Shown here: positions 43,242 through 52,342 of the stretch, piece after piece
How positions within the stretch are numbered: the stretch's first letter is position 1
Layout: every line of letters starts with the position of its first letter
Assembly: GCA_937873315.1 (NCBI GenBank)
Contig: CALMQX010000041.1
Span: 1-64,000 of the forward strand
Reading direction: 5' to 3'
From: an uncultured Nostocoides sp.
GTDB taxonomy: Bacteria; Actinomycetota; Actinomycetes; Actinomycetales; Dermatophilaceae
DNA: 64,000 bases
Notes under the pieces: generated by a model
Databases searched by the model: none
Told to the model about the DNA's origin: nothing
Seen by the model: only the letters and a program-made list of their open reading frames with translations
Translations under genes and position numbers: made by a program

Positions 43242-44378
43242 CTAGTAGGTGGGCAGCGTCGGGTCGATCTCCCGGATCCAGGCGAGTACGCCTCCGGTGA
43301 TATTGACGGCGTCAACGCCCCGAGCGCGCAGCAGGCGCACGGCCTCGGCTGAGCGAGCCCCCGACTTGCAGTGGACCAGCACCCGCGCACCCGTCGGCAG
43401 GTCCTCTGCCCCTCGCCGAATGACGTCGAGGGTCACCCACTGAGCCCCCGGGATCACCACGATGTCCCGCTCGCCCTGCTCGCGGACATCAACCAAGAGT
43501 GCACCCTCGCCCAGTTCACGCTCGATCTCCGATACCGCCACAGACTCAACCGCTTCCGGCTCGACCACGGGCGCCGGGCTCGGGGCCCGCGCCGACTCCG
43601 GCACGCGGCATACGGGGCAGTCGGGGTGGCGCCGCACCGGCAGCTCGGACCACCGCATGGCCAGTGCGTCGTGCATCAGCAGCCGCCCGATGAGGGGTTC
43701 ACCGATCCCGGTGAGGAGTTTGATGGCTTCGGTGGCCATCACCGACCCGAGGGCCGCGCAGACTGCCCCAAAGACGCCGCCAATCGAGCACGACGGGGCT
43801 TGATCGGCGCTCGGGGGCTCCGGGAACACGCAGGCATAGCAAGGGCCTTGCGGCGGCGACCACACGCTGACCTGGCCCTCGAAGCGATAGACCGAGCCCC
43901 ACACGTGCGGTATGCCGTGTCGCGCGGCCGCAGCCGCCACGACATAGCGGGTCGGGAAGTTATCGGCACCGTCGATCACCAGGTCGTAGTCACCCAGCAC
44001 CTGCGCAGCGTTCTGCGCCGTGAGTCGACCTCGGTGGGCACGCACCTGAATTGCCGGGTTGAGCGCCCGCACTCGATCCGCCGCCGAGTCGACCTTGGCT
44101 CGCCCGATGTCGGCGGTCTCGTGCACCACCTGGCGCTGCAAATTGGTTAGTTCGACGAGGTCATCGTCCACGATGCCCAGGGTCCCCACACCGGCCGCCG
44201 CCAGGTACAGCAGCACCGGTGAGCCCAGCCCGCCAGCCCCGACCACCAGCACGCGCGCCGAGGCGAGCCGCTCTTGGCCGGCCCGGCCCACGCCCGGCAG
44301 GAGCAAGTGCCGTGCGTAGCGCGTCACCTCGTCGGTCTCCAGAGCGCGGCGGCTCGAGATGGCCTGATCGGCATTCAC
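43242..44378 (-). CDS. moeZ: adenylyltransferase/sulfurtransferase MoeZ
   Basis: A 378-residue E1-like enzyme with an N-terminal ThiF/MoeB domain and C-terminal rhodanese domain. The ATP site GAGGLGSP, zinc pairs (CYAC and CPVC) and the rhodanese persulfide Cys in VHCKSGARS are present. In actinobacteria MoeZ charges the small sulfur carriers MoaD, ThiS and CysO. It could therefore serve the MoaE in this window. It ends 5 bases before adnA on the same strand. Confidence 0.93.
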   Translation of the reverse strand: MNADQAISSRRALETDEVTRYARHLLLPGVGRAGQERLASARVLVVGAGGLGSPVLLYLAAAGVGTLGIVDDDLVELTNLQRQVVHETADIGRAKVDSAADRVRALNPAIQVRAHRGRLTAQNAAQVLGDYDLVIDGADNFPTRYVVAAAAARHGIPHVWGSVYRFEGQVSVWSPPQGPCYACVFPEPPSADQAPSCSIGGVFGAVCAALGSVMATEAIKLLTGIGEPLIGRLLMHDALAMRWSELPVRRHPDCPVCRVPESARAPSPAPVVEPEAVESVAVSEIERELGEGALLVDVREQGERDIVVIPGAQWVTLDVIRRGAEDLPTGARVLVHCKSGARSAEAVRLLRARGVDAVNITGGVLAWIREIDPTLPTY

Positions 44379-44482
44379 ACGCGCGAGCCTATGTCGTGAC
44401 TCGCGGCGAGCGCTCCTGGACTATGGGGTGACCTCACCGCATTGCCCTCCGTAGGATGACCGAACCATAGGGAACCAAACAC

Positions 44483-45124
44483 GTGAGGGACATCCAGACC
44501 ATGACGTTGAATCAGCTGTCGCGGGGGCAGCGGATGCCGCGCTCCGAGCGTCGTGCCCAACTCCTGGAGGCGGCCCAGGCCGTCTTCGTCGCGCAGGGCT
44601 ACCACGCGGCCGCCATGGACGAGATCGCCGACCGGGCTGGGGTGTCCAAGCCGGTGCTCTACCAGCACTTCCCCGGCAAACTCGACCTCTACCTCGCGTT
44701 GCTCGACACGCACTGCGAATCGCTGGAGAAGTTGGTCCGGGCCGCCCTCGCTCAGCCCGATGCGACCTCCGGGCGGGCCAAAGTGGAGGCCACGGTCGGC
44801 GCCTACTTCGACTTTGTCACCCGTGAGGACGCGGCCTTCCGGATGATCTTTGAGTCCGACCTCACCAGCGTGCCGCAGGTCCGGGCCCGACTCGACTCCT
44901 TGGAGATGGCCTGCGCCGAGGCGATCGGGGAGGTCATCGTGGCCGAAGCCGGGCTCTCCGAAGAGCCCGCCCTGCTGCTCGGTACTGCGCTTGCCGGGAT
45001 GGCCCAGGTCACGGCCCGGCACTGGCTGGCCCAGTCGGCGGTCATCAGCAAGGCGGAGGCGACGGACCTGATCAGCCATCTGGCCTGGCGCGGAATGGGG
45101 TCGATTCCGCGCGCCGGTCAGTAA
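44483..45124 (+). CDS. TetR-family regulator next to DUF3107
   Basis: A 213-residue regulator. The helix-turn-helix AAMDEIADRAGVSKPVLYQHFPGK is textbook TetR. The ligand domain is compact and helical. It corresponds by position to the mycobacterial TetR between moeZ and the DUF3107 gene. GTG 44483 starts the frame, and an ATG 6 codons in is also possible. No target is evident; autoregulation across the divergent moeZ gap is a fair guess. Confidence 0.88.
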   Translation: MRDIQTMTLNQLSRGQRMPRSERRAQLLEAAQAVFVAQGYHAAAMDEIADRAGVSKPVLYQHFPGKLDLYLALLDTHCESLEKLVRAALAQPDATSGRAKVEATVGAYFDFVTREDAAFRMIFESDLTSVPQVRARLDSLEMACAEAIGEVIVAEAGLSEEPALLLGTALAGMAQVTARHWLAQSAVISKAEATDLISHLAWRGMGSIPRAGQ

Positions 45125-45196
45125 GGCTGGGCATAGCCGCGGGCTCAGCCGGGTTAGCCTTGGGACAGTTCCCGTTTCGAGGTGGAAGGACCGTCT

Positions 45197-45418
45197 GTGG
45201 ACGTCACCATTGGTGTGCAGCATGTGGCTCGTGAGATTGCATTTGAGACTGATATGTCCGCCGACCAGGTAGCTGCGGCCGTGGACGCCGCCTTGGCCGG
45301 GGGCGTGCTGCGCCTCACCGACACCAAGGGTCGGCAAATCCTGGTCCCTGGTGGAGCCCTGGGGTGGGTGCAAATCGGTTCCGCCGACAAGAGCCGGGTC
45401 GGTTTCGGCTTAGCCTGA
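45197..45418 (+). CDS. DUF3107 protein (73 aa)
   Basis: A 73-residue protein of DUF3107, a small conserved actinobacterial family (mycobacterial TB9.4 type) with no known function. It starts at GTG 45197 (VDVTIGVQHVARE), with AGGTGGAAGG upstream. The FETDMSADQVAAAVDAAL helix and the KGRQILVPGGALGWVQIG strand region match what I recall of the family. It is downstream of tetR, probably on its own promoter. Confidence 0.88.
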   Translation: MDVTIGVQHVAREIAFETDMSADQVAAAVDAALAGGVLRLTDTKGRQILVPGGALGWVQIGSADKSRVGFGLA

Positions 45419-45529
45419 CCACCTTTGACCGGGTGGCGACACACCGGCTGTTCTCGCCGCAGTCTTCCGCACTGCGTTAATGTGGCGTAGCGGGTAACTT
45501 CCGTGCACAACTTCAACAAAGGAGCGTTC

Positions 45530-45835
45530 ATGAACGAGCTCGTCATGGCCACCAGTTGCGCCCCCAGCGGCGTCGGCGGCTGGATCGGCACCATCATCTT
45601 CGGCGCGGTCATTGGCGTTCTCGCCCGGGCCGTGCTCCCCGGTCGGCAGAGCATCTCTGCTCCGCTGACCGTCGTCATCGGCGTCGTCGGCGCACTACTG
45701 GGCTACTGGCTCTCCGGCGCCATTGGCATGTGCGCCACCAGCGGGATCGACTGGGTCCGCTGGTTCATCAGCATCGTGATCGCGGCCGTCCTCGTCGTGG
45801 TCTACGGCATGGTCACCGGCAAGAAGAGCGCCTGA
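45530..45835 (+). CDS. GlsB/YeaQ/YmgE (transglycosylase-associated) membrane protein
   Basis: A 101-residue membrane protein with three helices and the Gly-rich IGTIIFGAVIGVLARAVLPG start and VGALLGYWLSG middle typical of GlsB/YeaQ proteins, which are linked to general stress. An unusual feature is the loop with two Cys (one at MATSC, one at GMCATSG) that could form a disulfide outside. AAAGGAG precedes ATG 45530 by 5 bases. A strong terminator follows. Confidence 0.82.
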   Translation: MNELVMATSCAPSGVGGWIGTIIFGAVIGVLARAVLPGRQSISAPLTVVIGVVGALLGYWLSGAIGMCATSGIDWVRWFISIVIAAVLVVVYGMVTGKKSA

Positions 45836-45844
45836 CCTAGCCCG

Positions 45845-45883
45845 GGAAAGGGCCGGTTCCCCCTCGGGGGACCGGCCCTTTCC
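45845..45883 (+). terminator. rho-independent terminator after the GlsB-like gene
   Basis: GGAAAGGGCCGGT pairs with ACCGGCCCTTTCC, extended by C5/G5 and one bulged T. GCATTTTCTT follows, a genuine T-run. It also lies just past the end of the convergent MiaE-like gene. Confidence 0.85.
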
Positions 45884-45915
45884 GCATTTTCTTCAGGAGC
45901 TCCTTCGGCATTTCA

Positions 45916-46593
45916 TCAAGCGCTCAGGCCGACTGCGGCCATGCGCTCCTGGTGCTTCTCGGTGAGCCGGGTGAAGATCTCGCCCAACTCCACCAAGTCC
46001 GCATCTGCGCCGATCAGCAGCGCGCTCATGGCGGGTCGCTGCGCAGCCACCTCCTGGCCATGGGAAAGCGCCTCGCCGAGCAGCCGTCGGCCCCACAAGG
46101 CCAAGCGCCCAGCCTCCGAGGGATCCTTGCGAATACCGTCGCGGATGACATCGACGATGAACACCGACGCGCCCTCATCCTCGAGCGCCTGATTCATCAC
46201 CGACTCGGTCCCGGGATCCACAAGCGCCGCCATCTCGCGGTAGAAGTCCTTGGCGATCCCATCACCGACATACGCCTTGAGCAGGCTCTCCAGCCAGGTG
46301 CGCGGAGCCGTGCGTTCGTGGAAGGCCTCAAAGGTCGCGACGAAGGGCTGCATGGCGGCCTCTGGCTCCAGGCCCATCTCCCGCATCCGGTCGATCAGGT
46401 GGGTGAACTGGCGGTATTCGACGGCGGCCAGCCCGGCAAGGTCCGCCTTGAGCCGAAGGGTGGGGGCGAGGTCGCTATCGGCGGCCATCCGAGTGAATGC
46501 GGTGAGCTCGCCGTAGGCGAGCACCCCGAGCAGATCGGTGATTGCCGCCTGATAGTCAGCGTCTTTCGCCGTGCCGGAGTGCTCGTGCGCCAT
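45916..46593 (-). CDS. ferritin-like, MiaE-type tRNA hydroxylase family protein
   Basis: A 225-residue four-helix diiron-fold protein of the MiaE-like family (tRNA 2-methylthio-isopentenyl-adenosine hydroxylase-like). Acidic ligands appear in YGELTAFTRM and AAVEYRQFTHL (ExxxxxxH), and later in FYREMAAL and ALEDEGASVFIVDVIRD. In mycobacteria the homologue also lies beside rhlE. The substrate in actinobacteria is not established. It is divergent from the helicase gene. Confidence 0.8.
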   Translation of the reverse strand: MAHEHSGTAKDADYQAAITDLLGVLAYGELTAFTRMAADSDLAPTLRLKADLAGLAAVEYRQFTHLIDRMREMGLEPEAAMQPFVATFEAFHERTAPRTWLESLLKAYVGDGIAKDFYREMAALVDPGTESVMNQALEDEGASVFIVDVIRDGIRKDPSEAGRLALWGRRLLGEALSHGQEVAAQRPAMSALLIGADADLVELGEIFTRLTEKHQERMAAVGLSA

Positions 46594-46775
46594 GGTCGGT
46601 GAGCATAACGAGTACTACCGAGTACAGTTGTCCCTATCCATGGTGCCCGGTCGGCACGACATGACTTCCTTTGGTGCCCGCGTTGGCACCGCTGCAGACC
46701 TCCGATCGGCCCAGCCGCACGCAGTGGGGACCGCTTGTGCACCTGCTGCCTCGATCGAGAGTTCCTGACCTCACC

Positions 46776-48248
46776 ATGACTGACTCCCCGACGCCATCCT
46801 TTGGCGACTTCCCGATCCACCCCGACATCGTTGCCGCCCTGGCCGATCACGGCATCGTCGCGCCCTTCCCCATCCAGGCGATGACCTTGCCGGTCGCCCT
46901 CGGTGGCCACGACATCATCGGCCAGGCAAAGACCGGCACCGGCAAGACGCTGGGCTTCGGTATTCCGCTGCTCAACCGGGTCGTCTCCCCCACGGATGCG
47001 GCCTGGGCCGAGTTGCCACACGCCGGTCGCCCCCAGGCCCTGGCGGTGGCCCCGACTCGCGAATTGGCGGTCCAGGTAGCCGGCGACCTCGAGCGGGCCG
47101 CCGCTCGGCGCGGCATTCGGGTGCTGACCGTGTACGGGGGTCGGGCCTATGAGCCTCAGGTCGAGGCCCTCAAGCGCGGCGTCGAGGTCGTTGTCGGCAC
47201 GCCGGGACGCCTCATCGACTTGGCCAAGCAGGGCCACCTCAACCTCGGCCACGCATCCATCGTCGTCCTCGATGAGGCAGACGAGATGCTCGACCTGGGC
47301 TTCCTGCCGGATGTCGAACGGATCCTGTCACTGACCCCGGCCAGCCGCCAGACCATGCTCTTCTCGGCCACCATGCCGGGCGCCGTGGTTGCGCTGGCCC
47401 GTCGCTACATGACCCAGCCCACACACATTCGCGCCATGGCCGATGAGGGCGAGAACGCGCACACCGTGAAGGCCACCGAGCAGTTCGTCTACCGTGCACA
47501 TGCGATGGACAAGACCGAGATGCTGGCCCGCATCCTGCAGGCCGAGGGCCGTGGACTGACCATCATCTTCAGCCGCACCAAGCGGACGGCTGCCAAGGTC
47601 ACCGAAGACCTCACCGAGCGCGGCTTCGCCGCTGCGGCCATCCATGGTGACCTGGGCCAGGGCGCTCGCGAGCAGGCGCTGCGAGCCTTCCGCAATGGCA
47701 AGGTCGATGTGCTCGTGGCCACCGACGTCGCCGCCCGCGGTATCGATGTCGACAATGTCACCCACGTGGTGAACTTCCAGTGCCCCGAGGACGAGAAGAC
47801 CTATGTGCACCGCATCGGCCGCACCGGTCGGGCGGGCAACACCGGCGTGGCGGTCACCTTCGTGGACTGGGACGACCTGCACCGCTGGGCGCTGATCAAC
47901 AAGGCGCTCGACCTCGGCATCCCGGACCCGCAGGAGACCTATTCATCCTCGGACCACCTGTATGCCGACCTGGACATCCCCCGGGAAGCCAAGGGTCGGC
48001 TGCCCAAGGGTCGGCAGACCAGGGCCGGCTTGAACGCCGAGGTGCTCGAGGACCTGGGCGAGACCGGCAAGTCGGCCGGGCGAGCCGGGCGCCGAGGCGG
48101 CAGTGACTCGGGTCGCGATCGTGCTCGTCGAGACGGTGCGCCGCGCGCGGATCAGGCATCCACGAACCGGTCCTCGCACGGGGACCAGCCCGCTCGCCGT
48201 TCGCGGTCACGTCGGCGCACGCGCGGCGGCGAGCCCGCCGCCAGCTGA
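46776..48248 (+). CDS. rhlE: DEAD-box RNA helicase, RhlE type
   Basis: A 490-residue RNA helicase. The motifs in order are Q-motif PFPIQAMTL, I AKTGTGKT, Ia PTRELAVQV, II VLDEADEML, III FSATM, V TDVAARGIDV and VI HRIGRTGRAG. The basic C-terminal tail (about residues 420-490) is rich in Arg/Ser/Gly and likely binds RNA. ATG 46776 is chosen because the family starts at SFGDFPIHPDI. It remodels RNA or ribosome precursors. Confidence 0.93.
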   Translation: MTDSPTPSFGDFPIHPDIVAALADHGIVAPFPIQAMTLPVALGGHDIIGQAKTGTGKTLGFGIPLLNRVVSPTDAAWAELPHAGRPQALAVAPTRELAVQVAGDLERAAARRGIRVLTVYGGRAYEPQVEALKRGVEVVVGTPGRLIDLAKQGHLNLGHASIVVLDEADEMLDLGFLPDVERILSLTPASRQTMLFSATMPGAVVALARRYMTQPTHIRAMADEGENAHTVKATEQFVYRAHAMDKTEMLARILQAEGRGLTIIFSRTKRTAAKVTEDLTERGFAAAAIHGDLGQGAREQALRAFRNGKVDVLVATDVAARGIDVDNVTHVVNFQCPEDEKTYVHRIGRTGRAGNTGVAVTFVDWDDLHRWALINKALDLGIPDPQETYSSSDHLYADLDIPREAKGRLPKGRQTRAGLNAEVLEDLGETGKSAGRAGRRGGSDSGRDRARRDGAPRADQASTNRSSHGDQPARRSRSRRRTRGGEPAAS

Positions 48249-48258
48249 CCCGCTGGCC

Positions 48259-49314
48259 TCAGCCGATCGTGGTCGCGTCGATCACGACGCGATACCTCAC
48301 ATCACCAGCGACCACACGGTCCCAGGCAGCGTCAATGGCCGCTGGGTCGGAGGCGTCGATGCGCTCGATCGTTGCGCCGATGCCATGAGCGGCACAGAAA
48401 TCCAGCATCTCCTGTGTCTGCGGAATCCCGCCGATGGCACTTCCGGTGAGGACCTTGTTGCCGCCGATGAGCGCGCCGGGGCGCACGGAGTACGCGCCCG
48501 AAGGCAGTCCCACGTTGGCGATCACACCGAACGGCCGCAGCAGCGCGAGGTAGGCCTCAATGGCAAGATCGGCGCTCACCGTGTTGACGATGAGATCAAG
48601 GCTGCCCCGAGCATCCGACATCGCCCGGGCATCTGAGGTGGCCACATGCCGGCTGGCGCCCAGGGCGAGGGCATCGGCCGCCTTGGCGTCAGAGCGCGAG
48701 AAGGTGGTCACCTCCGCACCCATGGCAGCCGCAAGTTTGACGGCCATGTGCCCGAGTCCCCCAATCCCGACGACCCCTACGCGGACTCCTGGGGCGGCAC
48801 CCCAGCGACGCAGCGGGCTAAAGGTCGTGATGCCAGCGCAGAGCAGCGGTGCGGCCACATCAAGCTCCAGGGCATCCGGGATCCGCAGCACCATGCGCTC
48901 CGAGACCGCCACCTGCCGGGCGTATCCACCGGCGGTCCACTCACCGTCGTAGCCCTGGGAGTTGTAGGTCCCGACGGCGGGCCGGGTGCAGAACTGCTCC
49001 TGGCCGTCCTTACACGACTCACACTCCCCGCAACTGTCGACCAGGCAACCCACTCCGACACGATCACCGACCTGGTGTCGAGTGACGCCAGCGCCGACCG
49101 CGGCCACGGTGCCGGCAATCTCGTGACCGGGGGTGAGCGGGTAATGCGCAGCGCCCCACTCATCGCGACCGGTGTGGATATCGGAATGACAAATACCGGC
49201 CCAGGCGATGTCGATCAGGATGTCGTCATCGCGTAGGTCGCGGATAGTCAGATCGACGGTCTCAAAGGCTCCGCTCGCGGTGGTCAGTGCCAGGGCGCGG
49301 GTCGTAGTGGGCAT
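48259..49314 (-). CDS. zinc-dependent NAD(P) alcohol dehydrogenase, cinnamyl-type
   Basis: A 351-residue medium-chain dehydrogenase of the YahK/CAD-like group. Catalytic zinc ligands are in GICHSDIHT and GHEIAG, the structural zinc loop is CGECESCKDGQEQFC and the Rossmann motif is GVGIGGLGHMAVKLA. It reduces aldehydes with NADPH in known relatives. ATG 49314 (MPTTTRAL) is preferred to the GTG two codons earlier. It follows the ParA-like gene on the same strand. Confidence 0.9.
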   Translation of the reverse strand: MPTTTRALALTTASGAFETVDLTIRDLRDDDILIDIAWAGICHSDIHTGRDEWGAAHYPLTPGHEIAGTVAAVGAGVTRHQVGDRVGVGCLVDSCGECESCKDGQEQFCTRPAVGTYNSQGYDGEWTAGGYARQVAVSERMVLRIPDALELDVAAPLLCAGITTFSPLRRWGAAPGVRVGVVGIGGLGHMAVKLAAAMGAEVTTFSRSDAKAADALALGASRHVATSDARAMSDARGSLDLIVNTVSADLAIEAYLALLRPFGVIANVGLPSGAYSVRPGALIGGNKVLTGSAIGGIPQTQEMLDFCAAHGIGATIERIDASDPAAIDAAWDRVVAGDVRYRVVIDATTIG

Positions 49315-49339
49315 GGCCACACTGTATGCCGCGCGCCCC

Positions 49340-50116
49340 TCACGCCCTTGCGCCGAAGATGGCTGCGGCCACCTCGCGGTAGGCCATCGCTCCCTTGGAC
49401 CTGCGAGCCGTGCCGAGGATGGAGCGACCCAACGCGGGCGCCTCCGCGAAGCGAACGGTTTTGGGGATCGGCGGGCTCAGCACCGGGATGCCGTATCGAG
49501 AGCCGACGTCGTCAAGGACCTCGCGGGAGTGATTGGAGCGGCCGTCAAAGAGCGTCGGCAGAATGCCGATGACCGAGAGCTTCTTGTTCAGAATCCGCCG
49601 CACGTCCTTGACGGTGTCGAGCAGTTGGCCGACCCCTCGGTGGCTCAACATCTCGCAGGGCATCGGGATGATCAGTCCATTGGCCGCGGTCAAGGCCGCC
49701 AGGGTGAGCACGCCCAGGCTCGGCGGGCAGTCGAGCAGGATGATGTCGTAATCCTTGTTCACCTCGTCCAGCGCGGTCCGGATCACGTACTCACGTGCCG
49801 GTCGAGCCAAGAGGATGGCTTCGGCGCCGGCCAAGTCGATGGTGCTGGGCACCAAGTCCACGCCATCGGCAGCGTGCACCACCACGTCGGCGATGGGAAT
49901 GCCGGCGGTGAGCACGGTGTGGATCGAGCCCTCGACGGCATCCGGGTCGATGCCCAGGCTGAAGGTGAGACAGGCCTGTGGGTCCAGGTCGACCAGGAGC
50001 ACGCGGTAGCCAAGCTCGGCGGCGGCAGCACCGAGGCTGGCAACCGAGGTCGTCTTGGCGACACCACCCTTCTGGTTGGCAAGGGCGATGATTCGGGGGG
50101 CTCTGCGGGCGGCCAC
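49340..50116 (-). CDS. ParA/Soj-like P-loop ATPase
   Basis: A 258-residue ParA-family ATPase. The deviant Walker A is NQKGGVAKTT, with the signature Lys, then VLLVDLDPQAC and IILLDCPPSLG. It is chromosomally isolated and has no ParB partner, so it is probably the actinobacterial orphan (mycobacterial homologue near rhlE) rather than the oriC-linked Soj. It may position a cellular cargo. Confidence 0.88.
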   Translation of the reverse strand: MAARRAPRIIALANQKGGVAKTTSVASLGAAAAELGYRVLLVDLDPQACLTFSLGIDPDAVEGSIHTVLTAGIPIADVVVHAADGVDLVPSTIDLAGAEAILLARPAREYVIRTALDEVNKDYDIILLDCPPSLGVLTLAALTAANGLIIPMPCEMLSHRGVGQLLDTVKDVRRILNKKLSVIGILPTLFDGRSNHSREVLDDVGSRYGIPVLSPPIPKTVRFAEAPALGRSILGTARRSKGAMAYREVAAAIFGARA

Positions 50117-50125
50117 GGAGACAAC

Positions 50126-51070
50126 CTACCTGCTGTCCGGGCGGGTAGTGAGATCCGATGCCCTGCCGGACCGCGCCCGCCCCAAGACGAACCTGCGGAG
50201 CATCTCAGCGGACGGCAGCCGGCCGCCCTCGGAGAGCCAGGCCAAGCCCAGGTCTCGATGCGCGCCGCGCTCTTGCAACGGGATGAGCCGGACACCGCCA
50301 AAGGTCACTGGCGCGCTCAGGCCCATCGCCGGCAGTACGCCCACCCCCAGTCCCGCGCCGATGAGCCCGCGCACCGTGGGCAGGTCGTCGACCTCGTGCA
50401 TGATCTCCGGCTCGAAACCCACCGCGGCGCACAAATCCATGACCTGGGTGCGCATTCCCGAGGGCGCGCGGCGGACGATCCACTTCTCCTCGGCTAGCTC
50501 GATCAAGCTGATCTCCGGCGCGTCGACCAGCGGATGGCTCAGCGGCACTCCGGCCAGCAGTGGTTCCTGGCCGATCCGCCGCCATTCGACCCCGTCACCG
50601 GCGACCGGATGGGTGGTGATCTCCAGATCTGCCTGGCGCGAGCGCAGCAAGCCGGAGGCATCGCCCTCGACGCCGACCACGGTGCGGGCCAGGATCACCC
50701 GCACGCGCGGGTGCTCAATCCCGAAGTCGTGCAAGAGTTGCGGAACCAGCCACACGCCCAGGCTGAGGGGATACGCCAGGGTCACCACCCCTCGTTCGGG
50801 GTCAACGACCGCGTCAACGGCGGCGAGCGCGTCGTCGAGCTCATGGACCACCCGGTCGACATGCGCCTTGAACGCCGTCCCCGCGTGAGTGAGTCGCAGC
50901 ACCCGCCCTGATCGGCGCAGCAGCGCGGTACCGACCTCGGCCTCCAGCCGGGCCAAGGCTCGGGAGACGTGGGGTTGGCTCACACTATGGATCGCCGCGA
51001 CATCAGTCACCGTGAGGCCATCAGCAACCAGCTGAAACCACCGCATCGCCTCGGTATCCATGACCGCCAT
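50126..51070 (-). CDS. LysR-family transcriptional regulator
   Basis: A 314-residue LysR regulator. The winged helix (residues about 8-65) contains VTDVAAIHSVSQPHVSRALARLE, and the rest is a periplasmic-binding-like effector domain. It is divergent from a 72-residue gene, and the gap contains a perfect GCACTATT-N6-AATAGTGC palindrome, the expected operator. ATG 51070 is used; an ATG at 51061 is also possible. Confidence 0.9.
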   Translation of the reverse strand: MAVMDTEAMRWFQLVADGLTVTDVAAIHSVSQPHVSRALARLEAEVGTALLRRSGRVLRLTHAGTAFKAHVDRVVHELDDALAAVDAVVDPERGVVTLAYPLSLGVWLVPQLLHDFGIEHPRVRVILARTVVGVEGDASGLLRSRQADLEITTHPVAGDGVEWRRIGQEPLLAGVPLSHPLVDAPEISLIELAEEKWIVRRAPSGMRTQVMDLCAAVGFEPEIMHEVDDLPTVRGLIGAGLGVGVLPAMGLSAPVTFGGVRLIPLQERGAHRDLGLAWLSEGGRLPSAEMLRRFVLGRARSGRASDLTTRPDSR

Positions 51071-51085
51071 GCTAACTCGACCATC

Positions 51086-51107
51086 GCACTATTCATACTA
51101 ATAGTGC
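51086..51107. promoter_or_regulatory. palindromic operator between lysR and the small divergent gene
   Basis: Perfect 8-base arms GCACTATT and AATAGTGC are spaced by CATACT; the T-N11-A pattern of LysR sites is met. It lies 15 bases upstream of the lysR ATG and 61 bases before the small gene, suggesting dual control. Confidence 0.7.
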
Positions 51108-51168
51108 ATGTTTGCTATGTCTTCCATGCATTGGACGTATGCGTTACTGGCCAGTCACACTTGATGTC

Positions 51169-51387
51169 ATGACGATCAACCTGACTTCTATCCGCCAGTC
51201 CATCAAGGCCCGCACCGAGGCCGCCGCCCAGCGCCGGGCCCTCGAAATCGACCTCGCGGCATACCGCACCCCCGAGGACATCCGCGACCTCCTGGCCGCT
51301 GCTGACCGGTCCACCGACCCCAGCGCCGACTTGGTCCGCACCATCCTCAGCGACAACCTTGCGAGCTACTACCGCCGGGTCGCCTGA
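51169..51387 (+). CDS. small uncharacterised protein (72 aa), LysR target candidate
   Basis: A 72-residue soluble helical protein, beginning MTINLTSIRQSIKAR, with a middle AAYRTPEDIRDLLAAAD block. I do not recognise the family. It has no Shine-Dalgarno sequence at a good distance, so it could be leaderless or weak. It is read divergently from lysR and is probably its target. Its stop lies 3 bases from the nuclease stop on the other strand. Confidence 0.6.
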   Translation: MTINLTSIRQSIKARTEAAAQRRALEIDLAAYRTPEDIRDLLAAADRSTDPSADLVRTILSDNLASYYRRVA

Positions 51388-51390
51388 GAC

Positions 51391-52266
51391 TCAATCCACC
51401 TCCGCTGACGCGGGCACTGGGCCGTCCTCCTCGAGGGCGGCCCAATCGCTGCGCTCAGGCCCGACGGCCTGGCCCTGTGGGCAATGCGCGCGAAAGTCGC
51501 ACCAGGTGCACAACGGCCCGGTCGACGGCGGGAATGCCGTGGACTCCTCCCCCAGCTCCGCCAGATCGGCCTCCGCACGCTGAGCATCGCGCGCGATGCC
51601 CCGCGCCTGCGCCACCTTGCGGGCAATCCCCTCAGGCGTGTGGAGATGGCTGGCAACCTCACCGCTCGGTACATGGTGCAATTCCACGCGCAAGGCCGGC
51701 CTGCGAAACATCTTCCAGACCGCGGCGGCATACAAGCCGAGCGCCAGCGAGGTCCGGGCATCATCGGCAGTGGGAACCACACGCGAGGTCTTGTAGTCGA
51801 TGACGACCAGTTCCCCGCCCCGATCATCCAGCCGGTCGATTCGACCCGATACCCGCAGGCCCTCGGTCACAAACGCGACCGTCCGCTCGATGCCCACCGG
51901 CTGCGCCGCAGGGTCGACCTGCTCTAGGTACTTCGCGACCGCGTTCTTGCTGCGCTCACGCCAGCGGGCGCTCTGCGAACCATCGCGAAAGCCGACACTG
52001 ATCCAGGCGCGCTCGACCAGGGCCGCGCCACCACCCGGGTTTCGCTGAGCAATCGGCATATCCCACCAGTCACGCAAGGCGTTGTGCACCGCGATTCCCA
52101 GGCTCGTGTGCGCCCGCTGCGACCGGCGCTGCGGGGTTGGCCGATCAAGATACTGAAAGCGATAGCGCCGCGGACAATCCTGAAAGGCCAGCAGCCGACT
52201 CGGGCTCGCGGCGAATAGCGGCGACGGCATACCCGGGAAGCTCTCCTGGCCCTCGATCACCGCCAT
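51391..52266 (-). CDS. RecB/Cas4-like PD-(D/E)XK nuclease with Fe-S cysteines
   Basis: A 291-residue nuclease. The core GRIDRLDDRGGELVVIDYKTS supplies the metal-binding Asp, Asp and Lys. Four Cys frame it: one in FQDCPRRYRF and three in CTWCDFRAHC, an AddB/Cas4-like 4Fe-4S cage. It resembles the mycobacterial single-domain RecB-like exonucleases. No cas genes or repeats are nearby, so DNA repair is more likely than CRISPR adaptation. ATG 52266 (MAVIEGQESF) is used. Confidence 0.86.
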   Translation of the reverse strand: MAVIEGQESFPGMPSPLFAASPSRLLAFQDCPRRYRFQYLDRPTPQRRSQRAHTSLGIAVHNALRDWWDMPIAQRNPGGGAALVERAWISVGFRDGSQSARWRERSKNAVAKYLEQVDPAAQPVGIERTVAFVTEGLRVSGRIDRLDDRGGELVVIDYKTSRVVPTADDARTSLALGLYAAAVWKMFRRPALRVELHHVPSGEVASHLHTPEGIARKVAQARGIARDAQRAEADLAELGEESTAFPPSTGPLCTWCDFRAHCPQGQAVGPERSDWAALEEDGPVPASAEVD

Positions 52267-52342
52267 AGCGGCAGACCCTAGCGGCGCGTGACGACAGCCC
52301 CTAGGCTGAGCCGACAATGGTGCGCATAGTGAGATGGGTTGC

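Noticed and set aside
51391..52266. Cas4
   Set aside because: The fold and four Cys match, but there is no CRISPR context, and single RecB-like nucleases of this kind are common in actinobacteria.
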